Below are positions 10,857 through 22,094 of a stretch of DNA of 64,000 nucleotides, one piece after another; positions within the stretch are counted from its first letter, which is position 1; each line of letters begins with the position of its first letter. Below the pieces are notes generated by a model. It was not told the DNA's origin and ran no database searches. It was given only the letters and a program-made list of their open reading frames with translations. The stretch is from Xylona heveae TC161. Lineage: Eukaryota; Ascomycota; Xylonomycetes; Xylonales; Xylonaceae. The DNA is taken from NCBI RefSeq assembly GCF_001619985.1, contig NW_017264201.1:1178001-1242000 (forward strand). The letters are read 5' to 3'. A program made the position numbers and the translations under genes.

Positions 10857-13800
10857 ATGGCCGACGAGGAGGAGGATGAGCGGTACACTCCCTCAGTGTA
10901 TGAAGCGCAGACTCACCTCCAACACACGTCTGGCAACACCTTATTGCCTGGTCCTATTGCCTCACTCGTCTCGTTGGCGGCAAGATCGTCATCTCTTTAT
11001 CTCCGCCTAGGTATTTTTGTCGGCGGTTTGGCTCTTGATGGCGCCCGCGCGACAACTTTGACCGGCCTTGAGCTCAGTAGAGCTGTGATAGAAGCGGTTT
11101 TGTCTAGAGCTGCTCACGATATTTCTGATCGTAATCATGGCCCGGATGGTCAAGCACAGGTCGAAAATTTATTGGAGCGCAGTGTACGTCTTCCAAGGAA
11201 TCTATCGAAAGAACAATGTTCTTGAAAATGAATAATGCTAATAATGTGACAGCTTGCAGCGCTCCATTCAACAATCAACAAGGCATCATTTGTGGCGTCT
11301 GCGGGATTTCATTTCTCTTTAGCGGCACTGTCGTCTGCCTCGGAGCTTTCCCGTCATCTCCTCAACACCCTGGATGCGATTTTCGGTGATACCGAAACTT
11401 CCAGGGCTATTGCTACGATCATTACTCTCATTCGTAGGGAATTTCAGGGCCCCGAATCAAGCCTTGAAAGCGAGCGCGTGGGAACTCTCGATCTCATCGT
11501 CGGCTTGACCGCCTTTGCATTGCTCCAAAGATGGGGAAGGAAAAAGACGGGGAGGGAGCTCCTCGAAAAAGGCGCAGTCGAAGTAGTTTGGGACGTTGTT
11601 GTCTTGGATCGGAAATCCAATAATAGCGGTGACCGATTTGCGCAAAATGAGTTTGGGCAGATGCATGAGAACCCTAAAAGCCTTGGAAATAGTGCCGCCT
11701 TGGAAGACGCTCCTGCCAGAACTTCGTTTGTCTCGAGCATTGAGGACCCTTTTACCATTGAACGTGTTGAAAGGGCTCGACCGTCGTCCCGCAGTACATT
11801 CAATTCGACACATTTTCTCCAGCATCGAGAGGAAGATATGGCTGAAGAGCATCTCAAACAGCAAATCATGAGCCAACTTCCGCCGCAAGCTACGGTCTCT
11901 ATCCGGACAGAAACCGTCACGACGAAGACCATGGTCGTGGATATCACTGGTGCTCACATACCGGAGATTGTGCCACCTTCTGGTATCATGATTGTGGATG
12001 AGGAGACAACTCCGCGTTCAATAACCGGAGTAGACACTGTGGGTCGACGAAGTTCCAATTTCCTCACACCTCATCATAGAATTGTCTACCAGACTGTCCA
12101 CAATCGCCAGCGAAGCTCGTTTATTGAAGAAGCGGATAACATAGATGAGCCAGTTCTCGATGTCTCTTCAGAGGATACTATCGCAACCCTGAGCGGTGGA
12201 GACTCTCACAACTCAACAAAAGTCTCTTCCTTGTCTGAAAGTCTTCCGACTTCGCCCCAACCAGCAGAGATTCCAAGCCCCTCACCAGAGGACTCGTTCC
12301 GTCTGTATGAGAGCCCGACAACTAGCTTAACCCCAGATAACTTGGAGGCTGCGGTGGGGACGCCTTCGAGGCCATCTATTACATTGACCCGGCCCACAAC
12401 CGAGGGCTTAATGCATAGCGCCAACCAAAAACGACAGAGAAAGCCGCTTCATTCTGCTACCACGAATACCGGCAAAGAATCCGCCAAACGAGATCAAGGT
12501 CATCCGGCATCCCAGACTCACTTGGCAAAGCATAACGATCTCGAGCGTCAAGAGAAAGACGACAAGAAGACTTCAATTCGTCGCGCCTTGAAAAAGCGAG
12601 CCTCAAATTCTGGTTTGGCAAACCTATGGAGCAAAGAGTCTGCTCTCCCACGGCCCACAACTTCCAGCAAGGGGAAGGAATCTCGAGCTCCCTGGAGCTC
12701 GAGTAGGTTCAGCGGATCAGAGAAAGCCAAAGCGCCTTCTTTTATTCCCATGCCACGACGAACTCCCGGGATTATCAAAACAGATGGTCGGACTGATGCC
12801 TCTAAGAATAAACTGTCTGGAGAACGATATGCGGAAAAAGCTAGCCCCTCGCCCGCATATCAGCGCCCTCCTTCTGCAACCGGCTTTTACGCCGTTCACG
12901 AGCGCCGACGCGATTCTATTGTGTCACAAACAGACACCTATTCTATACATTCAGCGGACCAAAGTCGTCCTGAATCTCCTCTGGACTTTCAATCTCGCCC
13001 GAGCATGTCGAATAACTTGGTGCGAGCTAGGTCCGAGAGGAGCATGTCAGTCTTATCGCAGCTTGAGGATGCCAAGTCACCCAGTCCAAAGAAAAGACAC
13101 CATACCAGGTCAAAATCTGCGGCGCCTAGTATTTACAGCATTGCAAGCAACTCAGAGTCATCTTTGATACCCACATTTTACGGAGACCAGACCACCAACA
13201 GATACCTGCCGCGATCATATCTATCTAGCCAAATGCCACACTTTGATTTTGTTCGGGATCTTATTCGCTTTTGCCGTTTTTCTTCTGCATCATATGGGTC
13301 GAACTTTTTACGGTTCATGGGCATCGCCCCGGCAAACGCCATGTCACCGCCGCAGTCACAGCTGATACATCACCGTGAGCATCACTCATTCTCGTCGCAT
13401 ACAGGCCTTCCTGCATCGGCTATTTTACTCTCTTCATTTGTCGACCCGCAAGGAGGTTCCAACGCCGCTGGCGAGACAGGCACTGGAGTGCCACTGGTCC
13501 ATTACGTTTCGCTTGATCATGAGTCCAAGGCTGTGATTCTCACCTGTCGCGGTACTCTTGGCTTCGAAGACGTCTTGACCGATATGACTTGCGATTATGA
13601 TGATCTGATATGGCGAGGCAAGCCGTACAAAGTACACAAGGGCATGCACGCATCTGCCCGGAGACTCCTTGAACTTGGTGGCGGCAGAGTCATGGCCACT
13701 ATCGCCATTGCCTTGGAGGAGTTTTCGGACTACGGTCTTGTTCTTTGCGGCCATTCTCTAGGCGGAGGTGTTGCTTCTCTCCTCGCCATTCTTCTGTCGG

Positions 13801-14675
13801 AACCAAACCCCCTCCCAGCACCCGAATCATCCTTTGTGATAGCATCACGTCACGCAAAAACGCAGAGACTTCTTGCTCAAAACGCGTCACCTGCTACACC
13901 AGGCCCTTCATCGATAACACTACCACCGGGCCGGCCGATCCACGTATATTCTTATGGACCTCCAGCCACGCTGTCAAGCTCGCTGCGACGGGCTACGCGG
14001 GGTCTAATCACAACCATTGTCAACGGACAGGATTTCGTTCCACATCTGTCGCTCGGAAATCTACCCGACCTACAAGCCGTCGCTCTCGCATTCAAAACCG
14101 ATTCGTCAAACGCCAAAGCCGAAATCCGCGCCCGGGTCTGGGAATCTCTGACTAGCGGTCTTGCCGGCAAGCTGTACAGTCGGCCATCTGGTCTTCCATC
14201 CGAAGATGAAGACCAGTGGGCTTGGTCTGCGCTGAAGAGTCTCCGCGCATGCATGCTCGCGCCCAAACTGGTTCCTCCAGGCGACGTTTTCATCGTGGAT
14301 ACTCAACGCGTTCTTCAACGTAATGCGTTTATGCGACCTGACCCGCCCCAGCCAGCTGCAAATACCGGCTCTGTAGGCCCGGACACCAGCGAATTGGTTG
14401 CGCACGACTCACGAACAAGAACACAGTCTCAGCAGCAAGCTTTGAACCAACCCACGACCCCCAACGGTGGAAACTTTAGTAGTGATAACACAGGCGGCCA
14501 GTATTCGAGCCTCGGCCGACCTGCCACACGCGTCACGCTGCGCTACGTGCGCGATGTCGAGGCAATGTTTGGAGAGATTCGCTTCGGCGGCGCCATGTTT
14601 GCTGACCACAGCCCTGGGCGATACGAAGAGAGTCTGGCTTCGTTGAAAAGGGGAATTCTCGAAGACGATTCATGA
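10857..14675 (+). CDS. Class 3 lipase, sn1-diacylglycerol-lipase-like
   Basis: Exons 10857-11183 and 11253-14675 encode about 1249 residues. The start is the first ATG (MADEEEDE); the codons before it in frame are GTG. The lipase domain lies in the C-terminal third: VILTCRGTLGFEDVLTDM, HKGMHASAR, then the nucleophile elbow CGHSLGGGV with Ser944, a likely catalytic Asp in NGQDFVPH and a likely His in FADHSPGRYE. The domain should hydrolyse acylglycerols at the membrane. The middle 500 residues are Ser/Pro-rich and look disordered, with many possible phosphorylation sites. The N-terminal part has weakly hydrophobic helices. The order resembles fungal diacylglycerol-lipase-like proteins. Substrate and location are inferred from the family. 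The 69-nt intron joins LLERS to LAALHSTIN. Confidence 0.88.
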
Positions 14676-15576
14676 ACCACGTGAATTTGCCTGGTCATCA
14701 ATCACCTTCCTCCTCCCCATCTTCGTCATAATTTCCACCCCCCTTTGCTTTCCCCTCGCCCAACAAAGACCTCCATTCACGGCCTGTTGTGCGGGCCCTT
14801 TCTCTCTAAAATCCTCCACCCAACTCATCACGTACTCTCCATCGATTCCAAACTCCTAAATTACTTCTTTTTCCCAACTTTTCCTTCCAAATTCCCCAAG
14901 CGTATCGCAGCATACGTCTCTCTGAATATTATTCATTCTTCATTTTCTCATCCCACTCATCTCCATTGGACAGGCACACATTACGCCATGATTATTCAAG
15001 ATTATTCAAGATTATCATCATAAGTCGCCTGCGGAACGTATGTTGATATACATACCTCCTTTCCTCACTTCTCACTTCCTTCCTCCTCATTCCGGCGTAT
15101 ATCAGGGTATACATTGATTCAAGCACATTGACGCACGGTGTCCCTGTGCTTATGGGAAATTGGGGTTTCGCTACATTTTAAGGCTTTGCTTTTTCCCCCC
15201 TGCAATTAGATTGACAGCATGAATGGGCATGGATGGACTAGCAATCACACATGAATTATGTACTATATTATATTATACCTGGCTATCGCTCGAATTTGAA
15301 GAATCTAAATATCAATCAAGTTATATTTCAATTTGACTTTTTGATTTAATTTTCAAGTTAACAACAAGTTGAACGGGTGATTCCTGGGCGCTGGCCGCTG
15401 GGCGCTTCTAGTCCGGTGATCGGATGGTTCCTATTGAGAGGCATAGTAGTCATAGCACAGCAATTCATTTCATAGCATGGTGATGTTGAAAGAATTGAGA
15501 TTCCGGGGCAATCTTGACTCCTTATATAATTGAGCTGCATGCAAGGGCTTCATTACTTACACAAGGATCAATTAAT
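14676..15576. other. Convergent intergenic region
   Basis: This region lies between the lipase stop and the stop of a minus-strand gene. It begins with a C/T-rich stretch, the probable 3' untranslated region of the lipase, and becomes AT-rich after about 15200. I see no gene in it. Confidence 0.65.
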
Positions 15577-16548
15577 TTATGCAAGGCTTTCTCTTTGTTT
15601 GACACTATGTTTGACACAAATGTTTTCAGGGGGAAGTGGTATTGCTATCAGCTTCTGTAGCTCCCGGCAACGATACACACATTGGGCACAAATAAAACAA
15701 AGATAACCAATAGCCACCCCATAATACTGCCATTTTTTGTGTCCGTCGGGCTGATCAAGAACAAAATTACTGCCAAGACACATGGCAAGCAGACCAAATG
15801 CCCAACGAGCCACGAAGTAAAAAAAAGGCCAGTGGCAGAGGCGATACTAGCATCGAGTCACAATGGGTTCTTCCAAGAGACTGACCGATAGAAAAATGCA
15901 ATAAAAGGAAAGATGATAAAATAAAACTATTTTCTTACCTCGTTATACAATCGTATATGACGTTGAACGTTTCCACGGAACGCCGTCATCACATTTGTAT
16001 GAGAAGGAAACATCTTATCAAATGACGTAAGATCGCCATCTGCCAGAGCGAGAGCTCCCAAATAAGATTGGTTTGCGAGTTTTCGTGCGAGATCCTCCTT
16101 GACGCCTTGTTTACATATCAAATACGTGAACACGAAATCTCCCATATGGTCAGGATGTGCATCTTCCTCTGGGGGAATGAGGGCAGCAAGGTATATCCTG
16201 GGGTCGTCGAGATCAGGTACAAGATCTTGTGATCGTCGAGGCTATATTAAACACACAGTCAGCATCAGTATTCATGGTTCATCCAAATTTAGGCTTACCA
16301 TGTTTTTGTAAGGCTCGTTCAGATATTCTTCGACATGGATCTTTTCAGATGCTGTGAGAAATACAGCGTCAGGACGGGTCAATACCAATACCAGAGAAGA
16401 CAGATATGCCATAAAAGAAAGCGACAAAGTGATATCAACACCAAGGACAAACAAGTTGAGAGGCCAATCTTGATTATATTGGTAGCTACTCACAAGAGGA
16501 TATGGATTCATCGTCGTCAAAAGATTTTAAAAGAGGAGAGGAGGACAT
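15577..16548 (-). CDS. Unrecognised small protein with two C-terminal membrane segments
   Basis: I do not recognise this protein. The best model has exons 16548-16494, 16351-16299, 16241-15939 and 15846-15577, giving 226 residues. Each intron has a GT donor and an AG acceptor, and the first has a CTGAC branch-like site. The N-terminus is acidic and serine-rich (MSSSPLLKSFDDDES). A soluble part of about 110 residues follows, including HPDHMGDFVFTYLICKQG and GALALADGDLTSFDKMF. Two hydrophobic segments come next, FYFVARWAFGLLAMCLG and YGVAIGYLCFICAQCV. The last acceptor (TAG before TATCGC) is the only one that opens the membrane-segment frame. If intron 1 is retained, an ATG at 16511 would read through it in frame and add a third hydrophobic segment. 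The model is moderately secure; no function is proposed. Confidence 0.6.
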
Positions 16549-17070
16549 GATGTGGTTTGATAAACGTCAGGGGAATAGATGCGAAGCTAAAAAAAATATA
16601 AAGAGCTCTTTCCCTGGTTTTCTTCTCTTCCTTCTGTTCCAAGGTAAAAGGAATTGCCCCTTCCCAAGTTGGAAGTATAGAAAAGGAATATCGAGAATAA
16701 GAAAGTAGTACTGTCCAAGTGGCCAAGCCTAGACCCATCCAATGGTAGAGATTGAGGTGTATAGGGAAACATGCTCTTTCCAAGAAAGTTCGTTCCTTCC
16801 TTTTTTAAACCTGAGAGGAGAGAAAAAGGACAGCTGATAATTCGTGACCTTCTGGCCAGGACACAATGTTACTATTCCAATTCCGTCCCGAGTGAGCACG
16901 GCCGAGGCAGCAACCACCAGAAGCGAAAGCAGACCGTCTGGCGAACACTTCTCTCACTAATCGAGATGGATCCAAGCCTCTCTGGCAAAGCCTTCTTACA
17001 GCTTAATTTGTGAGTATTGAATGATTATAAACTATTAATTTAAATTAAAAGAAGGTTTAACGGAAACCCT
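16549..17070. other. Intergenic region, promoter of the small membrane-protein gene
   Basis: The stretch lies upstream of the start codon at 16548 and downstream of the TRIP4-like stop codon at 17071. It contains short open frames in several phases but no conserved protein. I see nothing else in it. Confidence 0.6.
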
Positions 17071-18810
17071 TCATCCATATGCGTGCTCTTCTTCGCCGAG
17101 AGTAGGATTCGCATATCGGCCACCGTAGACGCCGCCGTCGAGAATGACTTCCTCGTTGTCATCCTTGTCGTCTTGGACGCGGCGCCAGATGCTCTTTCTA
17201 GGGTGATTCTCTTGGTCCTCATTCGCTTCAGAAGACCCGTTCGCTGCGTCAGAGCCAGCGCCACTCGGCTCTGTGAGCTTGCCCTTTTCCTTGGCAGGCT
17301 TGTAGACGGGGCGAATCACGCTGCCGAGAAGAGGGTTACGGCCAAAAGCACCGCCGGACGGTCTTTGAGCGGAGGAGGAGGAGCTATCATTCGCAGTAAT
17401 AAAGGTGTAGTCGTCGTCTTCTTCATCTTCTTGCTCACTATCGGACAGATCCGACAGAGGGTCTTCAGGCCGTTCAATCTCGCCCATACGCTTGACGATC
17501 TTGCCGCCAACCAAGTCAACGGATACGACGACCCGGCGCTTCTCGTACTCGGGTTTGGCGTTCCATTGAAGTTCCCGAAGAACGTGTTGCTGCCGCTTCA
17601 GCTGAAGGGCGCGTTCCTGAGGGCTGGCCCACATGTTCTGACCCGCGGAGGGGGTTTCGAAATCGGCGGCCTCGTCAATGATGTGGGTACGTCGTGCATT
17701 TTGGGCCTGGAACGAGAGGAGCTTGTCACGGTGCTGCTTTGCAGCGGCCAACTTCTTTTCGGCTTCGGTCGAATTGACCCCAGAGAAGGGTCTAGGTGTA
17801 GTTGACACGTCCGCGCGTCGATGCAGTGCATTGTTCGCTTCCATTTTCTCGTGGCCTCGCTCTTCGCGCAGGATTCGGACCATGGATTGGATCTCGTCTG
17901 GGGAGAGCAGCGGCGCACTGCAAAAGGTGCATGGTCCGATGCCCTCCTTGACGCATATTATCTTTCCACAGTTGAGACAGTTTGGTGCGGCGGCAAGCAG
18001 AGGATGACGGTGCGCGTTGCAATTGCAGCGCCGCCGGGCATTATCTTCCCTGGACAATGTTGGGTTTGTTTGGATTTCGAGCGTGCGAATTGCGGAATCG
18101 AGATCGTTAATCGTCGTAGACTGCCCCTTCATTGAGGTTCCGCCAGAAATGGCGATCTTGGCCTTGGCATTCGACTTGGCCGGCGAGGATGATCGGGAGG
18201 ATTTGGTCGAGGAAATTAGCGGGCCTGCCGCTGATGGAGGTAATTTCGGGGACGGGTGTGCCGATGTAGAAGGTGAAGACGTTGCTGGTGTTCTTGATGC
18301 TGATGGGACGGGGAGTTGTCGAGCTTCTGGGGTGTCTGAAAGAGCAAATGCATTTGTGGACTGTGAAGGCGATGCATCCTTGCGCCGTGCAGCTCCGCTC
18401 ATGTAGTCCTCGACGTCCCGTTTGATGTAGGCTCCCGATGGTGAGCTGGCATTGGCGTAGGCTGTTCCTTCGTTTGCCTGTCGAGGAGGAGGAAGCTTGT
18501 TTAAAGGCTGCTTTTGCTTCTTTGAACGTCGAGGTGCGCGAGGGACCTCTGATGCAGCTGCTGCATCTTGAGCAGCGGCGGCGGCAGCGGCAGCGGCAGA
18601 AGATTGTGATGCTTGAGGAGCTTCTCGTCGTGAATTAAATGAGGTGATAAATTCCAAGGATTGAGGGGAATCGCCAAGGAGGTCCTTGAGGTGTGTTGCA
18701 GCGGCGTCCTTGGGCAGTTGGCAGGCGTAATCGAGGATTTGCTTGAGGGAGTCCTCGTCGAGCGGTATGATGTTGGCCAGACGGGGGAGTGCCCAGGCCG
18801 TCAAGGACAT
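17071..18810 (-). CDS. TRIP4/ASC-1-type zinc-finger coactivator protein
   Basis: This is an intronless 579-residue protein of the activating signal cointegrator 1 (TRIP4) family. The family's C2HC5 zinc finger is visible in the middle, with RRCNCNAHRHPLL, PNCLNCGKIICVKEG and GPCTFCSAPLL. Human TRIP4 belongs to the ASC-1 complex, which acts in transcription and in splitting stalled ribosomes. A comparable role here is inferred. The N-terminus (LPRLANIIPLDEDSLKQILDYA) is a compact helical region, followed by an alanine-rich and Ser/Pro-rich linker. The C-terminal third is charged, with an acidic DSEQEDEEDDD patch. I chose the ATG at 18810; the frame continues upstream without a better start. 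The gene faces the FAR1-type gene across a 575-bp shared promoter. Confidence 0.87.
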   Translation of the reverse strand: MSLTAWALPRLANIIPLDEDSLKQILDYACQLPKDAAATHLKDLLGDSPQSLEFITSFNSRREAPQASQSSAAAAAAAAAQDAAAASEVPRAPRRSKKQKQPLNKLPPPRQANEGTAYANASSPSGAYIKRDVEDYMSGAARRKDASPSQSTNAFALSDTPEARQLPVPSASRTPATSSPSTSAHPSPKLPPSAAGPLISSTKSSRSSSPAKSNAKAKIAISGGTSMKGQSTTINDLDSAIRTLEIQTNPTLSREDNARRRCNCNAHRHPLLAAAPNCLNCGKIICVKEGIGPCTFCSAPLLSPDEIQSMVRILREERGHEKMEANNALHRRADVSTTPRPFSGVNSTEAEKKLAAAKQHRDKLLSFQAQNARRTHIIDEAADFETPSAGQNMWASPQERALQLKRQQHVLRELQWNAKPEYEKRRVVVSVDLVGGKIVKRMGEIERPEDPLSDLSDSEQEDEEDDDYTFITANDSSSSSAQRPSGGAFGRNPLLGSVIRPVYKPAKEKGKLTEPSGAGSDAANGSSEANEDQENHPRKSIWRRVQDDKDDNEEVILDGGVYGGRYANPTLGEEEHAYG

Positions 18811-19385
18811 AGTTGCAATGATGAATATAAATGTATATTTGTGTCTGATTGCAGTTGAATTAATTAGTAAATATAAACGTGGTTCTTCTGTATTACGGTG
18901 AATATACCAAAGTTGGGGATGCTTGGGGTGACGTGACTGGGGTCTGTCCCGTGACTGTCGATAACGTGAAGCGACACTGATGACACACAACAGATAATAA
19001 GTGACTTGATCGATGCCCTGACTTTGCCCCTTTCGGAGTCTCTTGTTGCCCTCGTCATCTTTCCTCTCCCTCGCTCCTTCGTCTCTCTCCCTCTCTTTTC
19101 CCTCCTTTCCCTCTTCTTCCTCTTCTGGCCACTGCTAGGACTTGATATCTCCACCCGTCACTCTTCTGTTCTTCCCACCACCCCTCTGTGCGTGTGATTA
19201 TCCAGATTTTCATCCAAATTCACACCCCAACAGCCATCACGTATCAGAACAGGAAAAAAAATATATTGGGGGAAAATAATAATACCGACTCACGGCACAC
19301 CCCAGCTCCCCTACAGCAATTATCATAACATAATCAATCTCGCCATTGAGAGAGAGTGAGAGCGAAAGATAGCACAAAAGAGATC
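18811..19385. promoter_or_regulatory. Shared promoter region of divergent TRIP4-like and FAR1-type genes
   Basis: The two start codons are 575 bp apart on opposite strands. The half next to the plus-strand gene has a strong C/T-rich stretch (about 19010-19190), common upstream of fungal start codons. No specific factor site stands out. Confidence 0.6.
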
Positions 19386-20764
19386 ATGAGCGCCGGCATT
19401 CTCGATATGCGGCGCATGCCTCCACGCGCCGTGCCTCCACCACCGCCCTCTGCCTCTGCTGCTGCTGCCGCTGCCGCTTTGCCACATGTTCCGCCGCACC
19501 AGACTCCTGTTGCTATCCCCGTCGCGGATCATCCAGGAGGACTTTCACTGCCTCATGAAAATGCCGATTGCGATACGACGCGCAAGTGGATCATCGACCT
19601 GCTCGTGCACCCGGACAATGGCTACTCGGAAGAAGAGGCCAAGGCGACCGCGGACAAACATCGCGGACGGTTTCGCGTCATGACCATCCTGACCTTGGAA
19701 AAGAAACAGTCTTTATTCGGCATTCTCGAAGGCGCGATTATCCACGAAGCAGTAACGCGCAAGGTAGAGGTATGGACGCGCTGCATCATCCAGTCTTCTC
19801 TGTTTGTTTAAAAAAATGTTCTTGTTTTTTTATCGACGCGTACCTTTGGTTGCACCACACTGACTTTCAATCTTGACAGGACTTACCATCCGCGCCACAA
19901 GAACAATCTTCTCCTCCCAAATTTACTCCTACTCTCCTTCCTCCTCCGCAGCTCCGCTATCCATCCCGCGAAGCTCTACTGCAAGCAGCACGCTCCTTCG
20001 CCGCGCGAAACGGCTACGCGATCACCATTGAACGGTCGCATACCCGCTCTGCCGCACGAGGACGTGTGTGGCTAAAATGCGACCGCGGTGGACGCTACCG
20101 CAACCAGCACAACATCACCGACGAGACTCGGATACGCAAGGGAGGCAGTCGATTGACAAACTGTCCCTTCAAATGCGTGGGAGCCGAAGACGAGGAGCGA
20201 AGCTGGGTGCTCATGGTCGAGAATCCTCACCACAACCATGAACCCTCCATCCGTCCCGAGGACCACCCGGTCAATCGGCGCATGGACGACTCGACGCTGC
20301 GTCAGGTCGTTGAGATGACCAATTCGGGCATGACACCCCGCGACATCATTTCGACGTTGCGTCGGACAAACCCCGAGTTAACCATTATCAACCGCGACAT
20401 CTACAACGCGCGTAAGAAGCTCAAGGCGCACGAGCTCAAGTTCACTACGGATCGAGCGTCTGCGTCCTCGACCTCATCGGTCCCGACCACGACCGATCCG
20501 ACAATGACTGCTGCCGCCGCCGCCGCTGCCGCTGCTGGTCCTCCGCAACACCACCCGCAGCAGCCACAACACCCTCATCCCGCTCAACAACATCACCATT
20601 CCCACCAGCCACAACCGCAACCACCGCCTCAACTCCGCGGTCCTACGGGCCCTGCTCCGCCCGCTCACATGGCACAGGCCCTTCACAGCATGGCCGCCCA
20701 CCCGGCTGCCCAGTACCCCTCTGTTGCACTGGGTCAAGGGGTTTCATTTTCACCACAGGTTTGA
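19386..20764 (+). CDS. FAR1-type DNA-binding-domain protein
   Basis: Exons 19386-19769 and 19880-20764 encode 422 residues. The central part reads as a FAR1/WRKY-GCM1-like zinc domain: YPSREALLQAARSFAARNGY, then VWLKCDRGGRYRNQHN, RLTNCPFKCVGAE and WVLMVENPHHNHEPS, with the Cys and His-x-His ligands in place. After it comes a helical stretch (MDDSTLRQVVEMTNSGMTPRDI). FAR1 domains are the DNA-binding part of Mutator-like transposases and of host factors derived from them. No transposase catalytic domain follows, and the tails are Ala-, Pro-, His- and Gln-rich, typical of fungal regulators. I therefore read it as a host transcription factor, perhaps domesticated. The intron was placed to join RKVE to DLPSAP. 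Targets are unknown. Confidence 0.82.
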
Positions 20765-22094
20765 CACGCCGGCGCGAGCTACGATGGCGGCGAGTATCCG
20801 CTAGATGCGCGTTCTTCTCTGTGGCTCGGCCTTTTTCGTTCACCCTTTCCCTACCACTAACTACCTACCTCACAAACCATCCGTTTTCTTTTCCATATAT
20901 ATCACCAGATACAACTTTTTCCGTCCGCCTTTTCTTCTCCCTGCAAGACTGACCTATCTCCAAAACTACCTTCCTCTCCTCCTATATTCTATACACGGGC
21001 GTTACGGTTTTTCCACTGTTTCCTCTTTCTCCTTGCTTTTTCTTTGTCACGTTACACGATCATCACGATCACGACCAGGGTTTCTTTTCTTTTCTTTTTA
21101 CCTATCCGCTTCTTCTTTTCTTCTCCCGCTTCTTTTGTCCTTTTCTCTTTCCCTTACCTTTCTTTTCCTTCCGCTTCCCCTTACCTTTCTTCTTCTTCTT
21201 CTTCTTCCCCTCCTCCTTATTCTTCTTCTGAGCACACCCGTATTCATCGTCGTCAACTACAATCATCATACCCCGCAAGACTTTACCTTCCGTTTGCTTT
21301 CTTTTTCTACCTATTACCTATTACCTATTACCTATATATCTCGCGTTTAGCTCCTAGTTCCCAATGCCCAAATGCCGAATGCCCTTTTAATAATTCTCTC
21401 GCCTTTCCTTCTTTTTTTTTTGCTCTTCTTTTTAGTTTTTTTCCTCCCCTATTTTTTTTTACTCTGAGTTGGGAAATATTTTACCTCCAGACGGCGAGCT
21501 TCTCTTTCGAAAATTTTTGCTTTTGGAATCCGGGCTAAGGGTTTTTAGTTTTAGCGTAAAGGGGTCAAAGGGAAACACCAGCACCCAACAAATTGACAAA
21601 ATGACAAAATAATGAAAATGAATCACATATTGATTCTCCTCTCGTCCGGCTTTCACCTTGACTGAGAATATGATATATCTGTTGTTGCGTGATGATAACA
21701 AGGAATATGTGGAAGACGTGGAATATTTTGACATTTTGAAGCAGGCTGGTCAAGTATGAAGGATGGAGGATGGAGGGTGAAGCGTGCAGCACGAGGCATG
21801 AGGCATAAGGTATGATAGAGCCTAAAGAAAATGTGGTAAGAATAGTAGTATTCTCTATAAGACGCAAAAGGCGCACGTAAATAAGGAGTGGTATCATCAG
21901 GCATGTAACATGTCCAAACAGCAAAAGATAAATACAAGAGCTCAAGTTGATGTCCCATGTCCAAACACCAGAACGCAATGAATCCGGGAGCCAAAACAAC
22001 ACATCTTCCCTTCCCAACCAATAGGACGAGGACTTCTTCCACCCCTCCCCCCTCCTTCCTCTCCACCATATATATTTTACCCACCCCCACCCCC
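20765..22094. other. Pyrimidine-rich convergent intergenic region
   Basis: From 20765 to about 21480 the plus strand is extremely T/C-rich, which produces long Phe/Ser/Leu-rich open frames that I reject as coding. The rest (21540-22094) is mixed sequence with no recognisable protein. It probably holds the 3' untranslated regions of both flanking genes. Confidence 0.65.

Noticed and set aside
20805-21538. Two overlapping plus-strand open frames of 160-180 codons
   Set aside because: They arise from a T/C-rich tract and read as Phe/Ser/Leu low complexity.
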